Shown here in pieces: positions 7,061 through 16,700 of a DNA stretch of 32,115 nt. Position 1 is the first letter of the stretch. The number at the start of each line of letters is the position of its first letter. This DNA is from a virus. Below the pieces are notes generated by a model, which was not told where the DNA came from, ran no database searches, and was given only the letters and a program-made list of their open reading frames with translations. The stretch is from positions 1 to 32,115 of IMG/VR virus record IMGVR_UViG_3300031699_000007; one strand, 5' to 3'. Made by a program: the position numbers and the translations under genes.

Positions 7061-7417
7061 ATGTTTTATAAGGTTGTGCGTAATTGTTACGGATTTCTCG
7101 GGCGCCATTGGACTGCTGGGGCGGTAATAAATCCGTCTGATTTTGGCAAGAAATGGCCCAAGGATGTAAAAAAAATCCCTCGGCATATTCTGCCGCTGGA
7201 CGAAGCAGGACATGTTGTAGAACCGGAAATAAATGATCGGATTGCAATGAGCGACATGGCGCGCAAGATGCCAATGCGCCCGGAAACTGTCAACAATACC
7301 GGAAAGCAAGACCAGGAAGAAGAGGCAGAAGATGTTATGGGTAACTCCGTACCAGATGAAGCGGACGGATCACCTACTGTTGTAAAAGTAAAACGGGCGT
7401 ATAATAAACGCACCTAG
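7061..7417 (+). CDS. Small virion-operon protein of unknown function
   Basis: A 118-residue protein with GAGGTGA before the ATG. The N-terminal half has a short basic, aromatic region (MFYKVVRNCYGFLGRHW...) followed by a segment on Pro and Lys (WPKDVKKIPRHILPL). The C-terminal half is acidic, with a run of Glu and Asp near residue 85, and ends in a basic tail. The pattern of a small folded head followed by a charged tail is common in the gene between cement protein and adaptor in BPP-1-like phages. I do not assign a function. Confidence 0.7.
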   Translation: MFYKVVRNCYGFLGRHWTAGAVINPSDFGKKWPKDVKKIPRHILPLDEAGHVVEPEINDRIAMSDMARKMPMRPETVNNTGKQDQEEEAEDVMGNSVPDEADGSPTVVKVKRAYNKRT

Positions 7418-7429
7418 AAAATAATAATA

Positions 7430-7458
7430 GCCCAGGGGTACAATGGGTGCCCCTGGGC
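7430..7458 (+). other. Nine-base inverted repeat before the adaptor gene
   Basis: GCCCAGGGG (7430-7438) and CCCCTGGGC (7450-7458) are perfectly complementary with an 11-base loop. The stem ends 14 bases before the ATG of the adaptor gene. No T run follows. It may be a processing or attenuation site in the virion transcript. Confidence 0.7.
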
Positions 7459-7472
7459 GGGAAGCGCAGAAG

Positions 7473-8183
7473 ATGGCAACCACGTATGGCAGAACAGACA
7501 AAATTGACATTTTCAACCTGGTTGCCGTGCATCTATCAGCTGAGCCGATTACGGATGCTGAATTTTCCAGCCCAACACTAAAAATTACCAAAGCGATCAA
7601 AGCCGTTTTTAGACTGGCCAGAAATTCTCTGTTGCGTGAGCACAACTGGCGCTTTGCCAGGGTAACGACCGCCCTCGTATCCGCGCCGGCTACGGTAACA
7701 CTTCCCGGGTGGGATTACTTTTACTACTACCCTGGATATAGCCATCTGCCAGATTCAGGGAATATGCCACAGGGTTCGGTATACCTCAGAAAGATTTTTA
7801 CAGATACAGATTCACAAATACCGGAACCGATAGATTATAAGCTTTTCAACTTTGTTGATCCCGACAATAATATCAACGGCGTTTTTATTGCCACGATGGA
7901 GTCAGATGCCTACGCCGAGTACACCAATTTTGGGTTTGATGATGACGCCGATTCTTCCTACGCAGGCGTTAAATCGCTGGATTATGATCCTATGTTTTCA
8001 GAGGTGCTGTCGTTCAAGATTGCTGCCATGATTTGCAAAAAGATTACGGGTGACAAAACTTTAGCAGCCGGATTGTCTGCAACGTATGCCGACCGGTTAA
8101 GCAAAGCAGAAATAGCTGATTTGAACGAGGAAAAAATAACCGATCCAAAATATAAAACCAATGACTACATAGACGCGAGGTAA
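7473..8183 (+). CDS. Tail adaptor protein, T7 gp11-like (tail tubular protein A)
   Basis: A 236-residue protein. Start ATG 7473 gives the usual family opening (MATTYGRTDKIDIFN); an upstream ATG at 7443 lies inside the hairpin and would add ten Gly/Arg-rich residues. The family pattern is an N-terminal helical part with LARNSLLREHNWRFAR (residues 51-66 approx.), a middle beta part with WDYFYYYPGYSHLPD, and a C-terminal helix with SEVLSFKIAAMICKKITGD. In T7 the gp11 ring sits below the portal and joins it to the nozzle. Gene order (head, gp11, gp12) supports this. The ribosome site is weak, so translation may depend on the neighbouring hairpin or on coupling. Confidence 0.85.
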   Translation: MATTYGRTDKIDIFNLVAVHLSAEPITDAEFSSPTLKITKAIKAVFRLARNSLLREHNWRFARVTTALVSAPATVTLPGWDYFYYYPGYSHLPDSGNMPQGSVYLRKIFTDTDSQIPEPIDYKLFNFVDPDNNINGVFIATMESDAYAEYTNFGFDDDADSSYAGVKSLDYDPMFSEVLSFKIAAMICKKITGDKTLAAGLSATYADRLSKAEIADLNEEKITDPKYKTNDYIDAR

Positions 8184-8186
8184 AAA

Positions 8187-10883
8187 ATGGCCGCTCGATT
8201 TATCAAAAACGACTTTTCCAAGGGCGTAGTTTCCCCGGCCATCCAAGCTAACCAATCTTCCCCCAAATATGTCCAGGGCGTAAAAGATTTAAAAAACATG
8301 ATTGTGTTGCCGAATGGTGGCGTAGCCAATCGCCCTGGCACCCAATACATTAATATTCAAAAGTCTCAATCTGACAATTCCATTACGCGCCCGTTTATTT
8401 ATGGAGAAAACAATTATATTCTGGAATTTGGTGATCAATATGTTAGGTTCTACAAGGATGGCGCACAAATTACATCAGGGGGCACGCCATATGAATTGGC
8501 CACCCCATTCAAGCTTGTAAATGATTTATACAAATTGAACTTTGCACAAACCGGTGACGACCTATACATTTTTCATCCAGACTATATTACCCAAATATTA
8601 ACAAGAAACGCTGATGCCGATTGGTCGATTGCAGATTATGATTATGTTTCCGGACCATTTATGCCGCTCAATGATGCAGCCAGCGAAACCATAACCCCGA
8701 GCGGAACTACGGGCAATATCACATTAACTGCCGTGAGTGCGATATTTTCCAATGTGACAGGTGCCAAGCATTCCACCGGTAAAACGTTATGGCAATTAAA
8801 CGAGGTCATACCGGCACAGCATTTAAATGTTTCGATCGCGGCAGCAAGCACGGCATCAACCAATATTAAAAGTGGCGGGTCGTGGAGAATTATTACCCAT
8901 GGTACTTGGACTGGTACCCTGGCAATCGAAATTAGTTCCGATGGTGGCAGCACGTGGAAGGCCATCAGATATTTATCAAGCGCAGGGTCTGGGTCAAATT
9001 ATGATACGTTTGGGTCAGAGGACGGAGGATTTTATTATATCCGGGTGGCATCAACAAGTGATGCATGGACGGGAACCGCGGTAATTGATCTTTGCTCCGA
9101 CTCGTTTTTATGGTCTGGCTATGTCAAAATAACCCAGGTGCCAGCCGGTGGTGGTGGGTCAAGCCAGCTTTACGACACATGCGACGCAACGGTTATAGAC
9201 GAACTGGCATCGACAAGCGCCACAAATGATTGGGCTGAGGGTTCGTGGTCTGCCGTCCGAGGGTATCCTTCCACCGGTACATTTTATCAGGACCGACTTT
9301 GCTCTGCCGGGACAGTATCAGAACCGCAGACTGTTTGGATGACAGAATCAGGATTTTACAATAGTTATAAACGAAATTCACCGTTGCTTGACAGCGACGG
9401 AATAACCGTAAATTTGCCAAGCCGAATGGTTAATAAAATATACCACCTAGTCGGAATGGATGATCTTATTGTTTTCACGCAGCTTGGCGAATGGCTGGTC
9501 ACATCGGCCGATGGGATTATGACGCCAACCACCGTGGTCATAAAAAGCCAAAGTAATAACGGGTGCAACCAGGTTAAACCGGTAATCATAGGCAACAGGG
9601 CCATTTATATAGACAAGACCGGTGCCGTCATTAGGGATATAGGTTATGATTATAATGTGCGCGGATATATCGGTAATGACCTATCATCTGATGCGATTCA
9701 ACTTTTTAAGGGTTATTCTATCATCGACATGGATTACCAATCCAGCCCTTATCCTATAGTGTGGTGCGTGCGAAATGATGGAGTAATTTTGACTATGACA
9801 TATACCGATAATGGTCAGTCCTGGGGATGGGCTAGGCAAGAAACACCAGAGGGATTATTTAAATCATTGGCCATCATTCCGGGAGACAATGGCGATGAAA
9901 TTTGGTTTTTGGTTTATCGTAAAGGGTGGATAGGTTTGGATTCTAGCGGTGTTCCTTATTATATTGAGAGATTGCAGTTTTTTACCGACGATGAAATGTA
10001 CAAGCAGAAATTTTTAGATAGTTATGCGGAATATTCAAATTCAAGCTTGGTGAGCTTGCTTGATCAGGATCAACCAATAATTAGTTATTCAGGCGATTAT
10101 TATTTGCAAACGGAATCAGTTTCCGGGATTGGATCAAACAGCAAAATAAGATTGTTTGGATTATATAATGATTTAAACTCTTCTGGAAATATTTCAAATT
10201 ATTATACTGTTATCACGCAAGTTGATAACAAAAAATTCAGAATAAAAGATATTCAAGGGGACGAGATAGATTTAACCCAGGCGTTTAATGACATTATCAT
10301 TGATGGGATTAAGTTTAAAGATGATGCTAAAATAGGGGAAATCGTAAATGTCTCCGGCCTTAATGCGGCCAACCGATTCAGGAGGTGGATAACTCCTTCT
10401 GTCAGTCTCAGTATTTTAACAACGGTTGATGTTTTGGGAGATGGCAATTTTATTCCTTTAAATAGCATCGACGGTGATGATAATATAACATTAAACGACG
10501 GCTTTTACGCTTGCGAATGGATTTATGGTATTCATTACAATTGCGACATTGAATTGCTGCCACCAGTTTTCAATCTGAATGATGGTCCCATGCAAGGAGT
10601 AAAACACTCCATTGTAAAGGCCATGGTCGGCTTGATAAATTCATGCGGTGGCAAGATTGGATATGATGATGAAAACCTATCGCCCATTTTCGAAGAAGGG
10701 CAGGACAACCATTTCGGGAAAGATTACGACGGGTACCCAGAATATTATTCTTCTACCGGGAATGGAGAAAGTAGTATAGGCTCGAACATGCAAAAAACCA
10801 TAAATCTTTTATTGCGCCAAGACGAGCCTTACCCGTTTGAAGTTGCTAACATTATCATGTATATTGATTTAGGCGGTGATTAA
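8187..10883 (+). CDS. Tail nozzle / tail tubular protein B-like protein (T7 gp12 family)
   Basis: An 898-residue protein with GAGGT four bases after the adaptor stop. The N-terminus (NDFSKGVVSPAIQANQSSPKYVQG, then LPNGGVANRPGTQYI) is the usual start of gp12-like nozzle or stabilisation proteins of BPP-1-like podoviruses. Near residues 350-420 it has GYPSTGTFYQDRL...WMTESGFYNSY and later VFTQLGEWLV, matching the family's central propeller-like part. Two regions look like insertions: residues 180-310, Ser/Thr/Gly-rich and beta-like, and about 610-745, with no clear counterpart. The protein should form the hexameric nozzle closing the short tail. As no separate fibre gene is visible, these insertions could carry host-facing surface, which is inference. 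Confidence 0.82.
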   Translation: MAARFIKNDFSKGVVSPAIQANQSSPKYVQGVKDLKNMIVLPNGGVANRPGTQYINIQKSQSDNSITRPFIYGENNYILEFGDQYVRFYKDGAQITSGGTPYELATPFKLVNDLYKLNFAQTGDDLYIFHPDYITQILTRNADADWSIADYDYVSGPFMPLNDAASETITPSGTTGNITLTAVSAIFSNVTGAKHSTGKTLWQLNEVIPAQHLNVSIAAASTASTNIKSGGSWRIITHGTWTGTLAIEISSDGGSTWKAIRYLSSAGSGSNYDTFGSEDGGFYYIRVASTSDAWTGTAVIDLCSDSFLWSGYVKITQVPAGGGGSSQLYDTCDATVIDELASTSATNDWAEGSWSAVRGYPSTGTFYQDRLCSAGTVSEPQTVWMTESGFYNSYKRNSPLLDSDGITVNLPSRMVNKIYHLVGMDDLIVFTQLGEWLVTSADGIMTPTTVVIKSQSNNGCNQVKPVIIGNRAIYIDKTGAVIRDIGYDYNVRGYIGNDLSSDAIQLFKGYSIIDMDYQSSPYPIVWCVRNDGVILTMTYTDNGQSWGWARQETPEGLFKSLAIIPGDNGDEIWFLVYRKGWIGLDSSGVPYYIERLQFFTDDEMYKQKFLDSYAEYSNSSLVSLLDQDQPIISYSGDYYLQTESVSGIGSNSKIRLFGLYNDLNSSGNISNYYTVITQVDNKKFRIKDIQGDEIDLTQAFNDIIIDGIKFKDDAKIGEIVNVSGLNAANRFRRWITPSVSLSILTTVDVLGDGNFIPLNSIDGDDNITLNDGFYACEWIYGIHYNCDIELLPPVFNLNDGPMQGVKHSIVKAMVGLINSCGGKIGYDDENLSPIFEEGQDNHFGKDYDGYPEYYSSTGNGESSIGSNMQKTINLLLRQDEPYPFEVANIIMYIDLGGD

Positions 10884-11360
10884 ATGGAATATCGCAAGGG
10901 AAATATAACAGTTAAGCCAACCAAAAAAAGCGATTCCTCCTTTGTGGCTGAAAATATGCGTCGTTCCGACGTGATCGAGGTACGCATGAGTGACGGGTTA
11001 AGCGGCAAACTTGCGCTTGATTTATCTGTGGAACGATCAGATGAAGCTTATACCATCAAAATATCAGATGTTCCTATAGCCATTTTTGGTATTGCCGGAA
11101 ATAAAATGGCAATGGAACGGGCGGCAATTTGGATGTTGGGAACCTATGCGATAGAAAAAAACGTCAAGGCATTTCATGATGTAACCAAAAAATATTTGGA
11201 TTATTTTCACCGCAGCCATAAAATACTTTTTAATTTTGTGATGGCAGAGAATAAAACATCTTTGACGTGGCTTAAAAAGTTGGGCGCTGAGTTTAGCAGT
11301 CCCAAGGAGTATGGGCATTATGGCGCCCTATTCAGATACTTTGAACTGCGGAGGGCATAA
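10884..11360 (+). CDS. GNAT-like phage protein, T7 gp13 position
   Basis: A 158-residue protein whose ATG follows the nozzle stop directly. The sequence reads like the GNAT-fold phage proteins that stand at the gp13 position: a beta-rich N-terminal half, GIAGNKMAMERAAIWMLGT in the middle, and FNFVMAENKTSLTWLKKLGAEF near the end, a typical acetyltransferase-like closing motif (Asn-x-x-Ser-x-x-Trp-Leu-x-x-x-Gly). Whether it is an active acetyltransferase is unknown. In T7, gp13 is needed for assembly of the internal core proteins. Ribosome site is poor (GGCGGTGA), so coupling to the upstream gene is likely. Confidence 0.72.
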   Translation: MEYRKGNITVKPTKKSDSSFVAENMRRSDVIEVRMSDGLSGKLALDLSVERSDEAYTIKISDVPIAIFGIAGNKMAMERAAIWMLGTYAIEKNVKAFHDVTKKYLDYFHRSHKILFNFVMAENKTSLTWLKKLGAEFSSPKEYGHYGALFRYFELRRA

Positions 11361-11362
11361 AA

Positions 11363-11917
11363 ATGTGCAGTGCCGTTGCAGTAGGAGTTGCCGGGATTGG
11401 TTTAAATGTCATTGGCTCGATAATGAAAAATGTGTCCAATATCAAGGCCAAAAATGCCAATTCCGATTATCTCAATAGCATGGCTGACACCAGTGAGCAG
11501 CAAGCACAAGAAGTGCTCAATGCCGCTGAAATCCAGTCTAAATATATCGTGACAAGTGCCGCCAAGCAAAACCAGCAAAGCCGGGAAAACTTCAAGCGCA
11601 CCATTGGTACTCAAAAAGTGGTATTCGCTTCCAATGGCATTGGCGGCGGTTCTGTTACTGCTCAGGATGTGGCTTTGGATTCTCTTGCTCGGTCCCAGGA
11701 GGACGAGGATTTAATACGCTATAATGCCGACGTACAATCAGGCGAGATTTTCAGAAACTCGTCATTTCAGGCAACACAACTACGCACCCAGGCGGCGCAT
11801 TATCGCACGGCAGCCAAAAACGAATTGGCTTCAATCCCGATGGACAATGCCGCCAGTTTGATAAATTTTGGTGCAAATGCATCGGGCAGCATATTGCAAT
11901 TAAGCAAATATTTATAG
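11363..11917 (+). CDS. Internal virion protein, gp14-like
   Basis: A 184-residue protein with GGAGGG before its ATG, two bases after the gp13-like gene. The N-terminus is a hydrophobic segment (VAVGVAGIGLNVIGSIM) that could cross or enter a membrane. A long helical, Ala- and Gln-rich region with FASNGIGGGSVTAQDVALDS in the middle follows, a motif I recall from gp14-like proteins of podoviruses. Such proteins are ejected first and help form the channel through the outer membrane. Gene order before a gp15-like and a gp16-like protein supports this. Confidence 0.8.
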   Translation: MCSAVAVGVAGIGLNVIGSIMKNVSNIKAKNANSDYLNSMADTSEQQAQEVLNAAEIQSKYIVTSAAKQNQQSRENFKRTIGTQKVVFASNGIGGGSVTAQDVALDSLARSQEDEDLIRYNADVQSGEIFRNSSFQATQLRTQAAHYRTAAKNELASIPMDNAASLINFGANASGSILQLSKYL

Positions 11918-11925
11918 GGGACGCC

Positions 11926-13767
11926 ATGGCCAGGGTACCAGTTTATGAAAATCAAATAGGGGTTAGCACTCCAAATGTTCAAACCAACACTATCCTAGCG
12001 ACGCCGCGGGAAACATTTCCACTTGCTCAGTCCCAGGCTATGGGCAACCTCGGAAATTCCGTGAGCAATGCCGGAAACGCCATTACCACTTTTGCAATCC
12101 GCAAGCAAAAAGAGGACGAGGAAAAAGACGCCCTTAAACGGCAACTTGATTTTAAAAGCCAGCTTAACCAGGCTCTGTATTCAAATGAAAATGAAACAAT
12201 TCAGGATGCCCAGGGCAATATTATTACCCGCCCGACGGGACTAATGAACCGAAAGCTTTCCCAGGTAAAAAATTCAGCTATAGATTTTGATAAGACCTTC
12301 CGATCCCTATATGACAATACCATGGATGGCATGACCAATTACCAGCAGGAGATTTTGCACCCGGCATTATTGTCGAGTTATGAATCTGGCCGTGATGCTG
12401 TGGTTAATCATCAGGCAACGGAAGAGATGAAGGACTATCAACAAACATTTAATTCGGCGGTTGATCAAATTGTATCTGATGCTGCCAGTTATGACAAACC
12501 AGCGGACGTAAACAATGCTATTTCTCAGGCTGTCAATCTGGTAAATACCGGGATGCGGCGCATGGGAGTTAATGACAAAGCTACAATTGCCACTAAGGCC
12601 ATGGACGTAGCCGGGAAAATTGCCGATAACAATATCAGCGCCTTGCTGGATAAAAACCCGGAAAAAGCACAAAACGTTTTTGATGCCATAAAGGACAAAT
12701 TGCCAAACGATACCAAGGAAGTTTTGAATGCAAAAATTAATGACAAGCTTTTTTTAATGCGCCGGTCGGCAATTTGGGATACTCTCAGCCCGGAGCATCG
12801 GCAGTCAGATGGCAGCTATGATATGGAAGCATTTCGTAAAGAAATAGATACGTTGCCCAATTTCACACAGCAACAGAAGGATAAACTTTATAGTTATTTG
12901 GAAGGCCGGGCCAACGACGCCGAGCAAAATTATAAAACCAAAAAAGCAATAAATTATAAAAATTTCCTTAACGATGCCATCACCGCAAAAAAGTCAGGGC
13001 AATCATATGACGACATTCTGAAACTTGCAGCCAAATATTCCGCCGATCCCAATGAACAGCAAAAAATGGAGCTAGATGTAAAAAAACTTTTTGATAACAC
13101 CAAAACAGACCCGGCAGTATATGCAATGCTTTATCAAGAGATGAAGACCGGCGAACTAACCCAGGACCGGCTTAATGGGTTTCGAAACAATATTTCTTCG
13201 GCAGATTTTAAAACGTTTAACGATGGCCTGGTAGATCAGGTTGTAAATCCTCAAACAAACACCGCCTACAAAAACGCCATTTCAACTATAAATGTAATGC
13301 TTTCAAAGAAATTTGGAAGCAACAAGCAAAAAAAAGATGATTTTCTTACTGCGCTATTTGAACAGCACGAAAAAACGGGCGGAGGAAGCCCCGAGAAATT
13401 GCTCCAAAGTGCCCAGGAATTGATGAAAACCGTCCAGGTTAACCCTTGGCCCATCATAGGGAGAAAACCAAAATTTGAGGTATTAGCGGGCCAAATAAAG
13501 CAAGATAGAGAGTTCAAGGCCATGCTCGAAAACGAGATAGGCCAAGATGCCGTTTCGGCCATTGGCCGTGGAATGATGCGCTCGAAAGGGGCAAAATCTT
13601 TTACTGCCGGTGACATAAAAGAATTTGCTGACAAATTTGGAGGTTACGAAAATATCAAACCTGGCACCGATGCGTACAATGCCATCCAGTTTTTAATAAA
13701 AAACAATCGTATTGTTACCCCCAATACAGTACAATCCGTTATTGATTACTTTAAAAAGCGACAATAA
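11926..13767 (+). CDS. Internal virion protein, gp15-like
   Basis: A 613-residue, almost entirely helical and charged protein without membrane segments. It lies exactly between the gp14-like and gp16-like genes, as gp15 does in T7, and has a length near that of T7 gp15 (about 750) though shorter. Opening residues MARVPVYENQIGVSTPNVQTN and the following LAQSQAMGNLGNSVSNAGNA stretch are typical of this group in BPP-1-like phages. It would be ejected into the host and form part of the periplasmic conduit. GGGGA precedes the ATG at 11926. Identification rests mainly on position and composition. Confidence 0.75.
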   Translation: MARVPVYENQIGVSTPNVQTNTILATPRETFPLAQSQAMGNLGNSVSNAGNAITTFAIRKQKEDEEKDALKRQLDFKSQLNQALYSNENETIQDAQGNIITRPTGLMNRKLSQVKNSAIDFDKTFRSLYDNTMDGMTNYQQEILHPALLSSYESGRDAVVNHQATEEMKDYQQTFNSAVDQIVSDAASYDKPADVNNAISQAVNLVNTGMRRMGVNDKATIATKAMDVAGKIADNNISALLDKNPEKAQNVFDAIKDKLPNDTKEVLNAKINDKLFLMRRSAIWDTLSPEHRQSDGSYDMEAFRKEIDTLPNFTQQQKDKLYSYLEGRANDAEQNYKTKKAINYKNFLNDAITAKKSGQSYDDILKLAAKYSADPNEQQKMELDVKKLFDNTKTDPAVYAMLYQEMKTGELTQDRLNGFRNNISSADFKTFNDGLVDQVVNPQTNTAYKNAISTINVMLSKKFGSNKQKKDDFLTALFEQHEKTGGGSPEKLLQSAQELMKTVQVNPWPIIGRKPKFEVLAGQIKQDREFKAMLENEIGQDAVSAIGRGMMRSKGAKSFTAGDIKEFADKFGGYENIKPGTDAYNAIQFLIKNNRIVTPNTVQSVIDYFKKRQ

Positions 13768-13781
13768 CGGGGGTATGAACC

Positions 13782-16700
13782 GTGGCTGATTACCAAGGAA
13801 ATATTGATTTAAACAACAGACCTATTGTAAAAAATGAGGACGGAACTTATAGCACTGTCAAATCGGCCAGCTTTAATATTGATGGAAAAGAAGTTTTACT
13901 CCCTACAATTGGCCCTAACGGGGAAAGATGGACCAATGACCAAGCAGTACAAAACTATTTCAAGACTGGTAAAAATTTGGGTATTTTTGATAATGTGGAG
14001 AGTGCCAATAAGGCGGCAATTGAGATACACAATCAACAAGCAAAAATATATGATAAAAAAGCTGATTACCAAGACTTACTTAATTCCTTGCCAACAGAAA
14101 GCACCGAGCTTCCAAAAAAAGCTGCGGAACCTGCGGTTGTGCAACTTTCGAAAGAAACACCGCAAAATGAAACCGATTTGCTAAACTCAATACCGGAAGA
14201 AACGACGCCTTTGGGCCAAGCCTATCAATCAATTCCAGAGCAAGACCCCGACAAAACCGCCAAAATATTGCAAGTTTCACATGAAACTCAGCAGCCAGAA
14301 GAATTTGTTCAAGAAAATCTTCCACAAATCGAAGCTGATGCAAAAAAGCCGACCGATGATTATTGGTATGATGTTCATGAAAACAGCCCGGCAACGGCAA
14401 GCTGGCTTATGAAAGACCCTAAAAATCTTGCCATTACCCATGACGACGTGGAGCCGCTTAGGAAAAACGAATCTATTTTTGATGATGCCAAAAGCGCTAT
14501 AAAGCTTATGCTTGATCCGTCAGAGAAAATTAACATTGCAAGCAATTTGATAAAAGGGCAAATAACTCCAATTAAAACAGGATTTACAACGGGCGTTTTA
14601 CAAGTGCAACAGGCACAGCTTGGATATAAACAAATGGTCGAGTCATTGGTTACGGGCAAGCATTCCGGGAAATATGACCAAGAACTTTATGGTATTGAAT
14701 CTAAAATGGCCGATCTTTCCAAGGACCAGCCGGGCTTTAATCCTTTCTATTTTGCGGCACAACAGGTACCAAACATGCTTTTTATGGGATTAAAGAGCGC
14801 CGAGCGTGGGGTTGAGGGTGGTTTGATTTTTGGATTGGGCGCCGCTGCCATTGGCCAAGTAGGTCCGCAAGCATTGACGCCCGAAGAAATCGTTACCGTT
14901 CCCGCAGCTACTGCCACCGGTATGCAAGTAGGAGGACGTTTGGGGGCATTGGAATCTGTCGCAATTCTTGAGGCAGGTTCAGCGTATAGACAACTAATTA
15001 ATTTAAAAGATAAAAACGGGAACGGAGTGGACGCAAGAAAAGCAGCCGAAGTGTCTCTGGCTGTCGGGTTAATTAATTCCGGGCTGCAATACATAACCCT
15101 AAAAGCATTGCTTAGAACAATACCGGGTGGGGATAAGGTATTGAATTACTTTGCCAAAGACTCAGGAATTTTTAAGGGTGTTTCACCGGGCGAGGCCGCC
15201 ATGAATGCCGCCAAAAATTATTTGTTGAGCATAGGAACGGCTACCACAACCGGGGTTGCTCAAGAAGCAGCAAGAGAAGCAGCGCCAGAAATATTAAAAA
15301 AAATAAGCCCAAATACTGATTTTGAAAAACCTGACTTAAAATCTTTTTTGTCAAATGTTTCTAAAATTATCAGCCCGGCTATGCAAGCGAGTATGTTATT
15401 GGGGGCTCCCGGCACACTCGGAACCATTGCTATGGAAATAAACCGCATTGGAAAGACTGATCTAAATCGTCAGGTTTACAATCATCTCGGAGAAAACGCC
15501 GATAATTCCAAGCTGGCCAGCAGGTCAAAAGAAGCCTATGCGGATCATGTTAATGATCTGGCTGTGGAAAATGGCAGGCCTGATACTATTATCCCTGTAG
15601 AAGCTTTTCAAAAAAAATCAGCCGATCTTGGCTTTTCGCCATTACAGTTGGCCGCGGAGCTTGGCATTGATCAGTATTATCAAGAGGCGACCAAAAACGA
15701 TGGCGGAGACATGACAATCCCCACCGGAACTTGGCTGGCCAACACAAAGGCACTTGAAAAAGATATAAAACAGCCGATTTATTCCAAGTTTTCCGAGGAT
15801 ATAAAATATAGTCATGATGACTATACGCCCAGGGAAAAGCAACAACTCGGAGAATATTATCAAAACCAAATTAAGAAAGCCGCCGATAATGCAGCCCAGG
15901 ATAAACCAGAAATACAGGATGCCAGGGTGAAGATACAACAAAAGGCTTTTGATGAGTTGGTTGCTGCCGGAACTAAAAAAGACGTAGCCAAGGCGCAATC
16001 CGAGCTTTACGCCGATATGGTGGCAACTACCGCTGGGCGCGTCAAGGATGCCACGCCGGACGAGGTGGCCCAGGGAATGGTGCGACAGATCATCGGGCAA
16101 GATGAAATTATCAAGCCGGCTGATTCCATGGCACAATTTGCCGGCCTTAAATCAATGACAGCTGATAATCTCAAGCTGGATGAAACCAAGACGAGGTTAA
16201 ATGCAGGCGAAAACGCCGATACCATCCGTAAGGAAACCGGCTGGTTTAAAGGTCCGGACGATAAATTCAGATATGAGATCAGCGACGATAAAGCGGCGTT
16301 TACATTTGATCCCAAGGGAGAACTTCCCAGGGATATAATTTATAAGTCGTCTAATGGAAACCTTAAGCTTGGGGATATTTTGGATCATCCGGAACTTTAT
16401 AGAGCCTATCCATGGTTACAGGATGCTCAGGTTAATTATGATCCCAACCTGAAGAATTTTGAGGGATTGACTGCCTATTTTCATCCAGGGTCAAAATCTT
16501 TTAATCTTTCTCCTGATGCCATCAAAAACAAGCCTGCCATCATGCACGAGGTTCAGCATGCCATACAAGATTATGAGGGCTTTGACGGTGCGGACATGAT
16601 CAGTTCCTTGGTCAAAAGCAAAGAGGATATTGAACAACTTGAGCAAAATGTTTCTGAAATGGAAGACGCATTTTTTAATCTTAAAAATTATCATGACCCA

